Source: Methylotenera sp. (GTDB lineage: Bacteria > Pseudomonadota > Gammaproteobacteria > Burkholderiales > Methylophilaceae). Taken from it: DNA of 64,000 nt. Below, in pieces: positions 52,635 to 61,647 of this stretch (its first letter is position 1; every line of letters begins with the position of its first letter). The position numbers and the translations under genes were made by a program. The DNA lies in contig SHXQ01000003.1 in assembly GCA_009693255.1 (NCBI GenBank), forward strand, positions 1-64,000. The letters are read 5' to 3'. The notes beneath the pieces were generated by a model. The model did no database searches, had not been told where the DNA came from, and saw only the letters and a list, made by a program, of their open reading frames with translations.

Positions 52635-52802
52635 AATGGTCGTGTAGTAAGTGAAGCAACTAAAGTATTGTTCCCAATTTAGTGGGGGGGTGCGTTTAAC
52701 ACATCTTTATAGTTCTTAAGCTTTACCACTCAGAATAGACGTTATTTAACGGTGGTTGACAGAAAAACGCTCGGCCTTTAAATTAGCAGTTATAGTTTCG
52801 CA

Positions 52803-53327
52803 TCAGGGAAATATCACATGGTCAGTAGGCCAAGTACCCCGATAATCTGCCTCGGGATGCCCATCTACTATTTTTTGCCGAATTTCACGAACCTGATGAA
52901 ACGGTGCAAGCACCATCATTAGCACTTGCCCCTTGGCAACTTGTCCTTCAAACTGCTTGAGTTGTGCATTAGGAATGGTAGTCGCGACCAATGCTGTCAT
53001 TAACCCTCCTACCAAAAGTCCTGCTAGAGTACATATAAGCAGAGTAGTAACTGTTGGCAATGGTACGGTATACCACCACGTAGGTATTGACAGTGCTATT
53101 AACCCCAATGCAAGTCCAAGCAATGCACCCAACCCCATACCTATTTCCCAGCCTTCAATCAAATCTGTTCGTTCGGAAATGGTTGCTTCTGGCAAGTCAC
53201 CCATCGGCGTGCCAGGCTTGGCAAGAAAGTGGATGCTGTCTGCATTGACACGTGCAAGCAGCAGGTCATCCATCATTTTACGTGCGCTATTTACTCCTGG
53301 TAGCAGAAAATATAATCGACGTTTCAT
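52803..53327 (-). CDS. DUF1269-like membrane protein
   Basis: A 174-residue protein with a soluble N-terminal half (KRRLYFLLPGVNSARKMMDDLLLARV) and two membrane helices (about 63-83 and 90-115), the second glycine-rich (LAGLLVGGLMTALVA), followed by a C-terminal soluble tail. The fold pattern resembles DUF1269/heat-induced YflT-type proteins. Function unknown. A ribosome site AGGAGC lies before the ATG. Confidence 0.6.
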   Translation of the reverse strand: MKRRLYFLLPGVNSARKMMDDLLLARVNADSIHFLAKPGTPMGDLPEATISERTDLIEGWEIGMGLGALLGLALGLIALSIPTWWYTVPLPTVTTLLICTLAGLLVGGLMTALVATTIPNAQLKQFEGQVAKGQVLMMVLAPFHQVREIRQKIVDGHPEADYRGTWPTDHVIFP

Positions 53328-53366
53328 TTTTAGCTCCTAATGTAGTTATTTACCTTCTATAAATTA

Positions 53367-54584
53367 TCAAATATGTTGCCTAGTCCCAGTTCTATACTTC
53401 GTCGCTTCTTCCCAGCCGCCAGTCGCATTTCCTGTGCTGTAAGAATGTGCGCCAGCACCAGCCAGATGACCGCCATCAACAATCAAGTATTCCTCACGAA
53501 TAGGCCGACCATCAAACCAGCATTCCAAAATTTCTCTGGTGCCAGCGGCATAACGTGCTTGCGCACTTAGACTGGTACCAGAAACATGAGGTGTCATGCC
53601 ATGGTGCAGCATAGTACGCCAAGGGTGATCTTGAGGTGCGGGTTGTGGAAACCAAACATCGCCTGCATAACCAGCTAAGTGGCCGTTTTTCAGTGCTCGT
53701 GCAATCGCATCTTTGTCGCAGATCTTGCCACGTGCAGTGTTGATGAGATAGGCACCGCGTTTCATTTTGGCGATAAGTTTGTCGTCGAACATGTGCTCAG
53801 TTTCTGGATGCAGTGGGCAGTTGATGGTCACCACATCACACACTTTGACCATAGATTCAACATTGGGGTGAAAGGTGAGATTGAGCTCTTTTTCAATGTC
53901 AGGGGAGAGTCTGTAACGGTCGATGTAATGCAACTTCACATCAAACGCTTTTAATCGTCTCAGAACCGCCAAACCGATGCGTCCGGCTGCAACCGTACCG
54001 ACATTCATACCTTCAAGGTCATAGGAACGCTCCACGCAGTCAGCGATGTTCCAGCCGCCTTTGACCACCCATTGATAGGATGGAATGTAATTGCGTACTA
54101 GACTTAATATCATCATCACCACATGTTCTGAAACACTGATGCTGTTGCTATAGCTAATTTCAGCTACTGTAACCCCGTGCCGCATTGCAGCCTCTAAATC
54201 GACATGGTCAGATCCAATTCCAGCTGTGATTGCTAGTTTCAGCTTTGGTGCTTTGTTGAATCGTTCTTCCGTCAGGTAGGCTGGCCAGAAAGGTTGGGAG
54301 ATGACGATGTCAGCGTCTGGTAACTCACTTTCAAATTTAGAGTTAGAACCATCTTTGTCAGACGTTACAACCAATTTATGCCCAAATGATTCAAGGAATT
54401 TACGTAATCCCAGTTCGCCAGATACGCTACCTAACAACTGCCCTGGTTTGAAGTCGATAGATTTCGGGGTGGGAAGCATCTGGCCACCGAAATAGGATTT
54501 AATCGTAGGAACGCTGTCACGCGCATAAGATTTTGGGTAGCCAGTGACAGGGTCATCGTAGAGTACACAGAGTACTTTGGACAT
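53367..54584 (-). CDS. fdh: NAD-dependent formate dehydrogenase
   Basis: Oxidises formate to CO2 with NAD, the terminal dissimilatory step in methylotrophs. The 405-residue D-2-hydroxyacid dehydrogenase-fold enzyme matches the Pseudomonas/Moraxella type. It has the coenzyme loop TVAAGRIGLAVLRRL, the NAD-specifying aspartate in YIDRYR, the catalytic arginine in NTARGKICD, and the catalytic histidine in GMTPHVSGT. The ATG follows the peroxiredoxin stop by one base (TGAAATG), with AAAGGAGAC inside the peroxiredoxin end, so the two are translationally linked. Confidence 0.97.
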   Translation of the reverse strand: MSKVLCVLYDDPVTGYPKSYARDSVPTIKSYFGGQMLPTPKSIDFKPGQLLGSVSGELGLRKFLESFGHKLVVTSDKDGSNSKFESELPDADIVISQPFWPAYLTEERFNKAPKLKLAITAGIGSDHVDLEAAMRHGVTVAEISYSNSISVSEHVVMMILSLVRNYIPSYQWVVKGGWNIADCVERSYDLEGMNVGTVAAGRIGLAVLRRLKAFDVKLHYIDRYRLSPDIEKELNLTFHPNVESMVKVCDVVTINCPLHPETEHMFDDKLIAKMKRGAYLINTARGKICDKDAIARALKNGHLAGYAGDVWFPQPAPQDHPWRTMLHHGMTPHVSGTSLSAQARYAAGTREILECWFDGRPIREEYLIVDGGHLAGAGAHSYSTGNATGGWEEATKYRTGTRQHI

Positions 54585-54585
54585 T

Positions 54586-55272
54586 TCAGTCTCCTTTGCT
54601 TAATTGTGCATCAGGCAGTTTTTTCATAGCAAAGTACCAGTCTGTCACTTGATAATCTTTGCTGACTGACCGTTGCTCGGCATCGCTCACTGTTACTGGT
54701 GCTGGGATAATCACACTCTTACCGAGCGTCCAGTTAGCGGGGCATGCCACCTTGTTTGCATCTGCTATTTGTAGCGCATCGACTACGCGCATGATTTCTT
54801 CGAAATTCCGCCCTACATTCATTGGGTAATAAATCATTGCACGTAATATGCGTTTGGGATCAATGAAGAATACACACCGCACTGTTGAGGTATTACTACT
54901 AGATTCATGAATCATGCCGTAAAGTCGAGATACCTTTTGATCTAAGTCAGCAATGATGGGAAAGTCTATTTTGACATTAAATTTATCATGAATGTTGCGC
55001 GACCAAGCAATGTGGCTATAAATACTATCCACCGAGCAGCCAAGCAAGGCTACATTCTTTAACTTAAACTCATTCTGACGTTTGGCAAATTCAATGAACT
55101 CGGTGGTGCAAACTGGCGTGAAATCTGCTGGATGAGAGAATAATATGACCCATTTATTTCTTTCCCATTCAGACAATCTTATATTCCCTGCCGTAGTCTG
55201 TGCCTCAAAGTCTGGAACTGGTGAATTCAACTCTAATTGAATTGTTGCGGGTTCCACTAACATAGTCTCCAT
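54586..55272 (-). CDS. 1-Cys peroxiredoxin (Prx6/AhpC-TSA family)
   Basis: Reduces peroxides. The ATG at 55272 has AAGGAG seven bases upstream and gives 228 residues; the open frame upstream lacks family sequence. Peroxidatic Cys55 lies in HPADFTPVCTTEF. The C-terminal PANWTLGKSVIIPAPVTVSDAEQR region (two blocks) is typical of the Prx6 group. It is the first gene of a two-gene operon with NAD formate dehydrogenase, suggesting peroxide protection of formate oxidation. Confidence 0.93.
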   Translation of the reverse strand: METMLVEPATIQLELNSPVPDFEAQTTAGNIRLSEWERNKWVILFSHPADFTPVCTTEFIEFAKRQNEFKLKNVALLGCSVDSIYSHIAWSRNIHDKFNVKIDFPIIADLDQKVSRLYGMIHESSSNTSTVRCVFFIDPKRILRAMIYYPMNVGRNFEEIMRVVDALQIADANKVACPANWTLGKSVIIPAPVTVSDAEQRSVSKDYQVTDWYFAMKKLPDAQLSKGD

Positions 55273-55850
55273 GACAAATCTCCTTACATAAATACAGCGA
55301 CAGTACAAACCTATGAGCCAACCATGTATAAACACTGCACAATCTATTGCACACTGAAATTAGGCATAAATTTATAAAATAAGTTCTCAAAACTTAAATA
55401 AATTCGATGAAAACTATCTTATTGATTTTCTCTGGAGATAAAAGATCGCTGTAGCCTGGAAAATTAAATTTGATATTGAGCGGCAAGTTAAATTTTCATC
55501 CAATATTTAGATAAGTTAAGCTTAGCCTTAAAGTTTCCGCTTGGATGTGACTCTTGCCGACAAACATTAACAGTCTGATGACTGTTTAGGGGGATGTTGC
55601 AGCCGAGCACCCTTATTTTCCGTATGACTGCAGTGGGTTGGCACCGGAAGTAGAGTCGTCACGCTCGAAGGTCGGCTAAGTGGATCTCGCTGCCTTTCAG
55701 TTAAATTTGGTGAACGTCTCAAACTGCCCAGTTTCTGCCTGACAACCAGAAAATCAGCTGCCCACAAAACTGACACTCCAGTTAGCAATATTAATTAGGA
55801 GTTTTAATTAATGGCTTTGGTTTGAATCAGTGATAGCTATTGGCTGCAGT
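55273..55850. other. Intergenic region between peroxiredoxin and fhcC
   Basis: About 580 bases. The part nearest the peroxiredoxin is AT-rich and should hold its promoter. The section 55567-55790 is GC-richer and unlike its surroundings; all its frames lack family resemblance, so it may be a fragment of mobile or transferred DNA. No terminator for fhcC is obvious. Confidence 0.35.
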
Positions 55851-56663
55851 TCACGTATCCGAAATTAGCAGAATTTCACCGTTGCCGTTACATGCGGCGT
55901 CGCCTACAAAACGTTGCACACGTCGTGCCTTGATGCTGGAGAATTGTGTATTATATTGCTCGAATGATTTGAACATTAAATTTAAAAATGGCAAGCTGTG
56001 TGTGCCGCAGTTTTGCATGGTGACGTGTAGTTTTGGTAATTTTGTAATGAGTAAGGTACCGCGCCTCATGTTAAAGCAGGCGTAGTCGCCGATTTTACCT
56101 AATACCCCTATCGTGCCAGCAACCATGCGGCTAGCACAGTAATCACCGACATTTCCTTCAATTAAAATCAGCCCGCGGCGCATTTGGTCGCCAGCGCGAT
56201 CGCCAGCATTGCCTTTAACAACAACAGTGCCACCCGCCATGCCTTTACGTAGACCAGCAGAAGCGCCACCTAAAAAGTCACCAGTATTACCGTCAATGAT
56301 AATTAAGCCGTTTAGCATATTACAAGCGGCAAAGGCTAGCGTGTTGCCTTGGCAGCGAATGATGCCTGCCTTTAGACCAAAACCTAAATAAGCGCCAGCA
56401 TCACCTTCAATGGTGATGCACCCTGACGCCATGTTTGCGCCTAAATAGTCGAGCCTAGTGCTGGTATTTTTAAAGTGAATGTTTAGGCCAACATTGCCGC
56501 TGATGTTAAATATTTCATCTACACGTAGTTGATTCTTACCGTAGTTAATTAATAGGCCGGAAATTTCTGATATTGATTTATTGGCCAAATGACTTGGCGT
56601 GAGCGTTGAGCAATTAATAGAAAAGCGTAGTGACTTTTGTAATGTAAAAGTGAGGGCATTCAT
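55851..56663 (-). CDS. fhcC: Formyltransferase/hydrolase complex subunit C (formylmethanofuran dehydrogenase C-like)
   Basis: Part of the Fhc complex that moves the formyl group from tetrahydromethanopterin to a methanofuran analogue and releases formate. The 270 residues form a beta-helix of GxxGD/xGN repeats (GNVGLNIHF, GDAGAYLGFGLKAG, GNTGDFLGGASAG, GNAGDRAGDQMRRG), as in FwdC/FhcC. ATG 56663 overlaps the fhcD stop as ATGA; an ATG three codons earlier is less likely. Last gene of the fhc operon. Confidence 0.92.
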   Translation of the reverse strand: MNALTFTLQKSLRFSINCSTLTPSHLANKSISEISGLLINYGKNQLRVDEIFNISGNVGLNIHFKNTSTRLDYLGANMASGCITIEGDAGAYLGFGLKAGIIRCQGNTLAFAACNMLNGLIIIDGNTGDFLGGASAGLRKGMAGGTVVVKGNAGDRAGDQMRRGLILIEGNVGDYCASRMVAGTIGVLGKIGDYACFNMRRGTLLITKLPKLHVTMQNCGTHSLPFLNLMFKSFEQYNTQFSSIKARRVQRFVGDAACNGNGEILLISDT

Positions 56664-57568
56664 GTGGGGCATGCAGCCAGAATGCCATGCAATTTAAAAT
56701 GGTGTGGCCCTAACTTGCCGCCATAATTTCCAGCTGAAATACGCTTTACACCGCTAGCTGTGCCAAGCTCGCAAATAGCTTGTATGCCCACTTGCATGGC
56801 TTTTGCGATGTCATCAAAAGCGATGCCATCAATGACAATTTCCATGACGCTTTCAATTTCAGGTGAAAGCGCGCTGTTGGTGACGCCTTTTAAGGTTGGG
56901 CAGAAGGCATCATTGGTTGAGGCAAGCATGGTTTTATAGCGACTGCCAACTTTAGAGCCAGAGCGAACCACGCCGCCAGGAAAGGGCATGATGACGTTAG
57001 GAACTTTTTTCATAGCATCAATTGCGGTTTCGGCCGCGGCTAGTGCGGCAGCTTGGGAAGTGGCTAAAATGAGGAAATTGCCACCACCAATAGCGCGTAC
57101 CATGCCGGTGGTTTCTTCGCATAAAAATTCGCCATCCATCACGGGAATGCGCCAATAGCGTTTGTTGGCAAGTAGCTTAGAGGTTTGGTAACCATCGCCA
57201 AAATAGCGTAAATTTTTACCTAGATTAATCCGATCTTCACTGGCTATGCCAGCAAAAGCTGCGGCGGTGGGGCAGGTGAGTATGCATTGCCCTGTACGTG
57301 TTTCCAATTGCTGCATAAGCACTTTGCTGCCCATGGCAAACATTAAAATGCTGACACCGGCTCTGCCGTCTGGGGTTTCGTCTGCAGATAACTCACGTTC
57401 TATAGCCGCTTCAACACCGCACCCAATCACGGATGTGGCAAAACCTGTCATGGCGTTAGCGGCATGGTAAGCCCACTTAAGATTTTGCGCGGTGATGATG
57501 ACGCGGGTGCCACGCATGTTAAAGGCTTCTGCGAACGTGTCATCAATTTGTATGCCGTTAATTACCAT
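56660..57568 (-). CDS. fhcD: Formylmethanofuran:tetrahydromethanopterin formyltransferase
   Basis: Transfers the formyl group between tetrahydromethanopterin and the methanofuran-like carrier. The 302-residue protein resembles archaeal Ftr, with the start INGIQIDDTFAEAFNMRGTRVIITA (two blocks), the FPGGVVRSGSKVGSRYKTM loop and the ending GNYGGKLGPHHFKLH. It sits 22 bases after the broken PPOX-fold gene and overlaps fhcC. Confidence 0.95.
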   Translation of the reverse strand: MVINGIQIDDTFAEAFNMRGTRVIITAQNLKWAYHAANAMTGFATSVIGCGVEAAIERELSADETPDGRAGVSILMFAMGSKVLMQQLETRTGQCILTCPTAAAFAGIASEDRINLGKNLRYFGDGYQTSKLLANKRYWRIPVMDGEFLCEETTGMVRAIGGGNFLILATSQAAALAAAETAIDAMKKVPNVIMPFPGGVVRSGSKVGSRYKTMLASTNDAFCPTLKGVTNSALSPEIESVMEIVIDGIAFDDIAKAMQVGIQAICELGTASGVKRISAGNYGGKLGPHHFKLHGILAACPT

Positions 57569-57589
57569 CTAAACTTTTCTCATTGAGGA

Positions 57590-58124
57590 TTAAGTGGTTT
57601 CATCGCCAGTCATGATTTTCCCCGCCCAAGTTTCTATGGGGATGATGCTCACTTTCTGCGCTTTTTCTGCGTCTCTATGCAGCAATATATCTTGCACTAA
57701 ATCCACTTGTTTCCAGCCTGCCAATGTGGTTTCGCAGTGTTCACGGGGCACATAGCGCGAGCCGCGGACTTTTTCATATTCGGGAATGTAGCGCGGACAG
57801 TTTTGCCAAAATTCTGATAGTTTGACCGTCACCACGAAATCAGCTTCTTTATAATGTGCCATTGCCATCGTAGCTCGGAAATACCAGCGTCGTACGATCC
57901 AGTACTTTTACAAAGCCAGCATTGCCTCCTTTGTATGAAACGGTAGGGCGGCCTTGATGATCAATGGAGGATAAAAAGAACATGCCTATGCTCTCAATAA
58001 AACCAATTGCACCTTCGTCAAATTCACTGCGACAAACCAGTTCCTCGACACGGTCTGCCATGCCTCTGGTGCCAAAAGTATCTTGAATGGTGCGGTGTTG
58101 CTCGCCATATAATCTACTCATCAT
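57590..58124 (-). pseudogene. Pyridoxamine 5'-phosphate oxidase-fold gene with internal deletion, within the fhc operon
   Basis: The first 91 codons (MSRLYGEQHRTIQDTFGTR, then FIESIGMFFLSSIDHQGRPT and VFPSYDGNG) are the head of a flavin-binding split-barrel (PPOX) protein. The tail (MAHYKEADFVVTVKLSEFW, then YIPEYEKVRGSRYVPREH) is in another frame. At the joint, GCCAT is repeated at 57858-57862 and 57864-57868, and some 40 codons of the barrel are missing. The head overlaps the fhcA stop by four bases (ATGA), so the gene was translationally coupled to fhcA before it broke. Its original function is unknown. Confidence 0.88.
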
Positions 58125-59815
58125 GATTCTCCGGTTTTTTTGGGTGCAGTATGTTTGTTTTTATGCACGACGATGCTACCACGACCATCACCACTTATTT
58201 CATCATTGCTAATCTTGAAGTTAGCTAATTGCATGGTGTGATATTTATCAAAATAATCTTTGAGGTCTTTTTCTACGCCCATATCAAAAGCTGGCTTGGC
58301 CGTATGCGTGGCACCCCAAACTACTTTTACCACCTTACCCTCTTTAACCACGAGTTCGCCATCTTTAAACACATAGTCTGGTTTGGAGAACATGGCTTCA
58401 CGGTCAGCTTGGTCGGTGTACACGGTAATGTCGGCGCCTGCGCCAAGCCCTAAATGGCCCCTGTCGTTCAAGCCTATGAGGCCTGCCGCGCCGGCACGGG
58501 TCATAATGGCAATTTCATAAAGGCTATATTCACGGTTCAAACTAGTAAGATTACTCATCGCTTGTGCATCTAAGTTGAGTTTAGCAAACGCGTCGTTTCT
58601 AAAACTCTTGTCCATGAGTAAGCGAATGAGATGGGGGTAGCTGGTAAAGGGTGCGCCATTGGGGTGGTCGGTGGTTAAAAAGATGCGCCAAGGATCTTCA
58701 ACAGATAAGAATAGCTCTAGACCTATCGCCCATTGCAATGCATTGACATAGTTTTGGTCGCGATATTTAAACGGCACGATGCCACAGCCAGCATCACATT
58801 CAATATCCATCATCACTGATTTGTTAGGATTCGCATGCTTGGCATTAAGTTGTTGCATCATGCTATCGCCTGAGGCTGTCACCGTTTGGCCAAATAGAAT
58901 CTGACCGACATCGGCAGTGATATGTCTGTTTATATTGAGGGCCTCAGCTATTTGCGCCGCCGCCGATGAAAACTTTTTATCGCCTTCAGTCCCATAGCTA
59001 TGAAATTGAATGTGGGTGAGATGCATGGGCAAGCCATCAGAGGCGCCCATGGTATCTAGTGTTGTTTGAAAATTACCTGCCGCACCAAGATTATTGCAAT
59101 GTACGTGCAATGGTTTGGCAATGCCAAGCTCTTGCACCGCACGGCTTAAACTTTTTAATATTTCCCGCGGTGAAATTTGGTAGTAACTGTTGTTTTCGTC
59201 TAAATCTAACTTACGTTGATTAAATTTGAAGGCATTGATGCCACCTGGATTCACCACTTTAATGCCAATAGATTGTGTGCTGTGTAATATCCACGCCACG
59301 TAGTCATTAATAGATTTTTGATCTTTTTTGCTGGCCAGCATGCGCAAAAAGTAATCATCATTGCCCAGCATGGCATAACAGCCTTTGTCTATCATTGGTG
59401 TATCAGCCATTTCTAAATGTGCTTGGCGGGCATTAATCGGCATGAGCGCTGGTTCAAATGCCGCGGTATAGCCCATTTCAATGTAGCGAAAGCCGGTATC
59501 CGTGGTGCTAGGGGTCGCGTGATGACTACAATTGGGGGTGCAAATATGCGCTTCAGGTTCGCTATATTTTTTGCTTTCTTGAAACTCAGGCAGCATCATG
59601 CGTGCAATATTGACTTTTCCACCACCGATATGGCTGTGCATATCAATTGCGCCAGCCATGACAATTTTGCCGGTTAAATCAAAAGTTTTTGTAATTTTTA
59701 TAGCGCCATGAGGCTTTGCAATGATACGACCTTGTTCAAGGTAAATGTTCTCTATCACGCCATTTTTTTGATTTGTCGGGTCGTATAATCTGCCATTTTT
59801 AAGTAGCGTAATCAC
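58121..59815 (-). CDS. fhcA: Formyltransferase/hydrolase complex subunit A (formylmethanofuran dehydrogenase A-like)
   Basis: The amidohydrolase subunit that hydrolyses the formylated carrier to formate. The 564-residue protein has the metal-binding His60 and His62 in GAIDMHSHIGGG, a later HVHCNNLG and the DHPNGAPF motif of FwdA/FhcA. It overlaps fhcB by four bases. In this bacterial version formate is released rather than made from CO2, consistent with formate dehydrogenase nearby. Confidence 0.95.
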   Translation of the reverse strand: MITLLKNGRLYDPTNQKNGVIENIYLEQGRIIAKPHGAIKITKTFDLTGKIVMAGAIDMHSHIGGGKVNIARMMLPEFQESKKYSEPEAHICTPNCSHHATPSTTDTGFRYIEMGYTAAFEPALMPINARQAHLEMADTPMIDKGCYAMLGNDDYFLRMLASKKDQKSINDYVAWILHSTQSIGIKVVNPGGINAFKFNQRKLDLDENNSYYQISPREILKSLSRAVQELGIAKPLHVHCNNLGAAGNFQTTLDTMGASDGLPMHLTHIQFHSYGTEGDKKFSSAAAQIAEALNINRHITADVGQILFGQTVTASGDSMMQQLNAKHANPNKSVMMDIECDAGCGIVPFKYRDQNYVNALQWAIGLELFLSVEDPWRIFLTTDHPNGAPFTSYPHLIRLLMDKSFRNDAFAKLNLDAQAMSNLTSLNREYSLYEIAIMTRAGAAGLIGLNDRGHLGLGAGADITVYTDQADREAMFSKPDYVFKDGELVVKEGKVVKVVWGATHTAKPAFDMGVEKDLKDYFDKYHTMQLANFKISNDEISGDGRGSIVVHKNKHTAPKKTGES

Positions 59816-61092
59816 GTGAGTAAGGCCTCAATTCGATGAATCACTTCACTTAAACTTAATAAGTCAGTAGCCCATAGTTTTTTTAGAGGCATGGCAACCG
59901 CACTGTCCATTCTAAACATCGTGCCGGCATGATGTACCCCTGGTACCCCCACTGGTATGAAGACGTCAGGTTGGCGATCAAATTGCATGTTAGCGTGGCC
60001 AATAGCTATGATTGGCGCGTCACAACTAGGCGGTTGATGTGGATTAAAAGTGCTTAACCATAATAGCGCGTCACAACTTTTAAGCTGATGCCGGCTTGAG
60101 AAGTGGTAAGAATCATATTGAGGTTGACCATTAAGCAATCGGCTTCTAGTTGGGTAGCCCGTTAGCCAGGTGCTGGTATTGTTCACACTGGAATCGCCAT
60201 CGCCAGCATTGAGGGGTAAGCCGGCGACGCGATTACTTTCATTTAAGGTGCTGATGAGTTGCGTAATGCTTTGTACGGTCAGTTCAGCATGCGCGTAGTT
60301 TAAGTGACTGGCAGACCATACCACTACTGCATATTGCGCCGTTTTTAATTTTTCTAAAATTAAGCGTAGTGATGCAATTGACACGCCACCAATAAGATCG
60401 CTAACTAATTTTTTAGAGAGAGAATTTTTTTTCTGGCTTAAGACATTGAGCGCATTGATAATCTCAGGCAGTTTTTGAGTTTCTGCCGGAATCACCAGCG
60501 GCTTTTTGCCATCCGGTGAAATGCCCGCTTGGACGCTTTCTTCAGCAACGCCTAAATAAATGATTTCTGCCTGCGCTTTATCAAACAGGCTATCGCTATT
60601 CCACACCAATTTTTCAAAAAATCGTGGATGGCTAGACACGATATCGGTACCAATAGCCAAAATGACATCCGCACGATTTTTGACTTCGGTAAGCGTGGTT
60701 GTTTGCCAACCGCTGTTTTGCAGGGCCAGGGTGTTGCGCATGGTCGCTTCGGAATGCATATGGTCTAGCGTGGCGTTGGTTTTTTCTGCCAAGCGCATGA
60801 TTGCGCGCATGCCTTGCACTTCAGTGCCTAAGCCAGCAAATAAGGGTTGATGGCTTGCGCGCAAAATATCCGCAGCAGTTTTAATCGCCGTGTTTAAATC
60901 GGTGGGATTACCGGCTAGACTGGGTTTTGTCGCATTTGCCTGCAAAGCTTTTTCAAAAAAATCTATGCTTTTTGAGCAAGCATTTTTGATGCGCATTGGT
61001 GATATTTCTGTCAGTAGCAAGTCATCGCAAAGCATGCCACAAGCAGGGCAGCAATGCGTTATTGCTAAGACGGTGTTATTTGGCGATTCCAT
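59812..61092 (-). CDS. fhcB: Formyltransferase/hydrolase complex subunit B (formylmethanofuran dehydrogenase B-like)
   Basis: A 426-residue homologue of the molybdopterin subunit FwdB. The N-terminus has a cysteine cluster (Cys14, Cys15, Cys18 and Cys22 in CCPACGMLCDD), where a [4Fe-4S] cluster binds in the archaeal enzyme. The region that carries the metal-ligating Cys or Sec in FwdB is degenerate in bacterial FhcB, so no redox role is expected; I saw no such ligand motif. First gene of the fhc operon. Confidence 0.92.
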   Translation of the reverse strand: MESPNNTVLAITHCCPACGMLCDDLLLTEISPMRIKNACSKSIDFFEKALQANATKPSLAGNPTDLNTAIKTAADILRASHQPLFAGLGTEVQGMRAIMRLAEKTNATLDHMHSEATMRNTLALQNSGWQTTTLTEVKNRADVILAIGTDIVSSHPRFFEKLVWNSDSLFDKAQAEIIYLGVAEESVQAGISPDGKKPLVIPAETQKLPEIINALNVLSQKKNSLSKKLVSDLIGGVSIASLRLILEKLKTAQYAVVVWSASHLNYAHAELTVQSITQLISTLNESNRVAGLPLNAGDGDSSVNNTSTWLTGYPTRSRLLNGQPQYDSYHFSSRHQLKSCDALLWLSTFNPHQPPSCDAPIIAIGHANMQFDRQPDVFIPVGVPGVHHAGTMFRMDSAVAMPLKKLWATDLLSLSEVIHRIEALLT

Positions 61093-61227
61093 TTAAACGT
61101 AATTCTGCCACATTGTAAGTGCCCGCGGTTTGAAACAAGTGGCGAAACATGTAAAAGTAGGTTTATTTTAAACGCCAAAAATGGTATTTTATCGTTCTTT
61201 TCAATATGTTAATTAAATGGAGTTGTT

Positions 61228-61635
61228 ATGGCTGTTCAACGCACGCTTTCTATCATCAAACCTGATGCGGTAGCAAAAAATGTAATTGGTAAAATTTACA
61301 CCCGTTTTGAAAATGCAGGTTTAAAAGTAGTTGCTGCAAAAATGGTACAATTAACGCAAGCTGAGGCTGAAGGTTTTTACGCAGTGCATGCAGCACGCCC
61401 GTTTTTTGGTGATTTAGTCAAGTTTATGATTTCTGGTCCAGTGATGATTCAAGCCTTAGAAGGCGAAAATGCCGTACTAGTGAACCGTGATTTAATGGGC
61501 GCTACTAACCCTAAAGATGCTGCTGCTGGCACTATTCGCGCAGACTTTGCCGAAAGTATTGATGCTAATGCGGTGCATGGTTCAGATTCAGCTGAAAACG
61601 CAGCGATTGAAATCGCTTACTTCTTCGGTAAATAG
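61228..61635 (+). CDS. ndk: Nucleoside diphosphate kinase
   Basis: Exchanges phosphate between nucleoside di- and triphosphates through a phosphohistidine. The 135-residue protein has the phosphorylated His117 in [12 protein letters not shown] and the nucleotide-binding [22 protein letters not shown] lies six bases before the ATG. It heads the ndk-rlmN-(pilF scar)-rodZ-ispG series. Confidence 0.97.
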   Translation: MAVQRTLSIIKPDAVAKNVIGKIYTRFENAGLKVVAAKMVQLTQAEAEGFYAVHAARPFFGDLVKFMISGPVMIQALEGENAVLVNRDLMGATNPKDAAAGTIRADFAESIDANAVHGSDSAENAAIEIAYFFGK

Positions 61636-61647
61636 GTAAAAACAATT

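Noticed and set aside
55567-55788. 73-codon minus-strand frame in the fdh-fhc gap
   Set aside because: Composition is Arg/Ser/Pro-rich with no known motif and no ribosome site; kept only as unexplained sequence.
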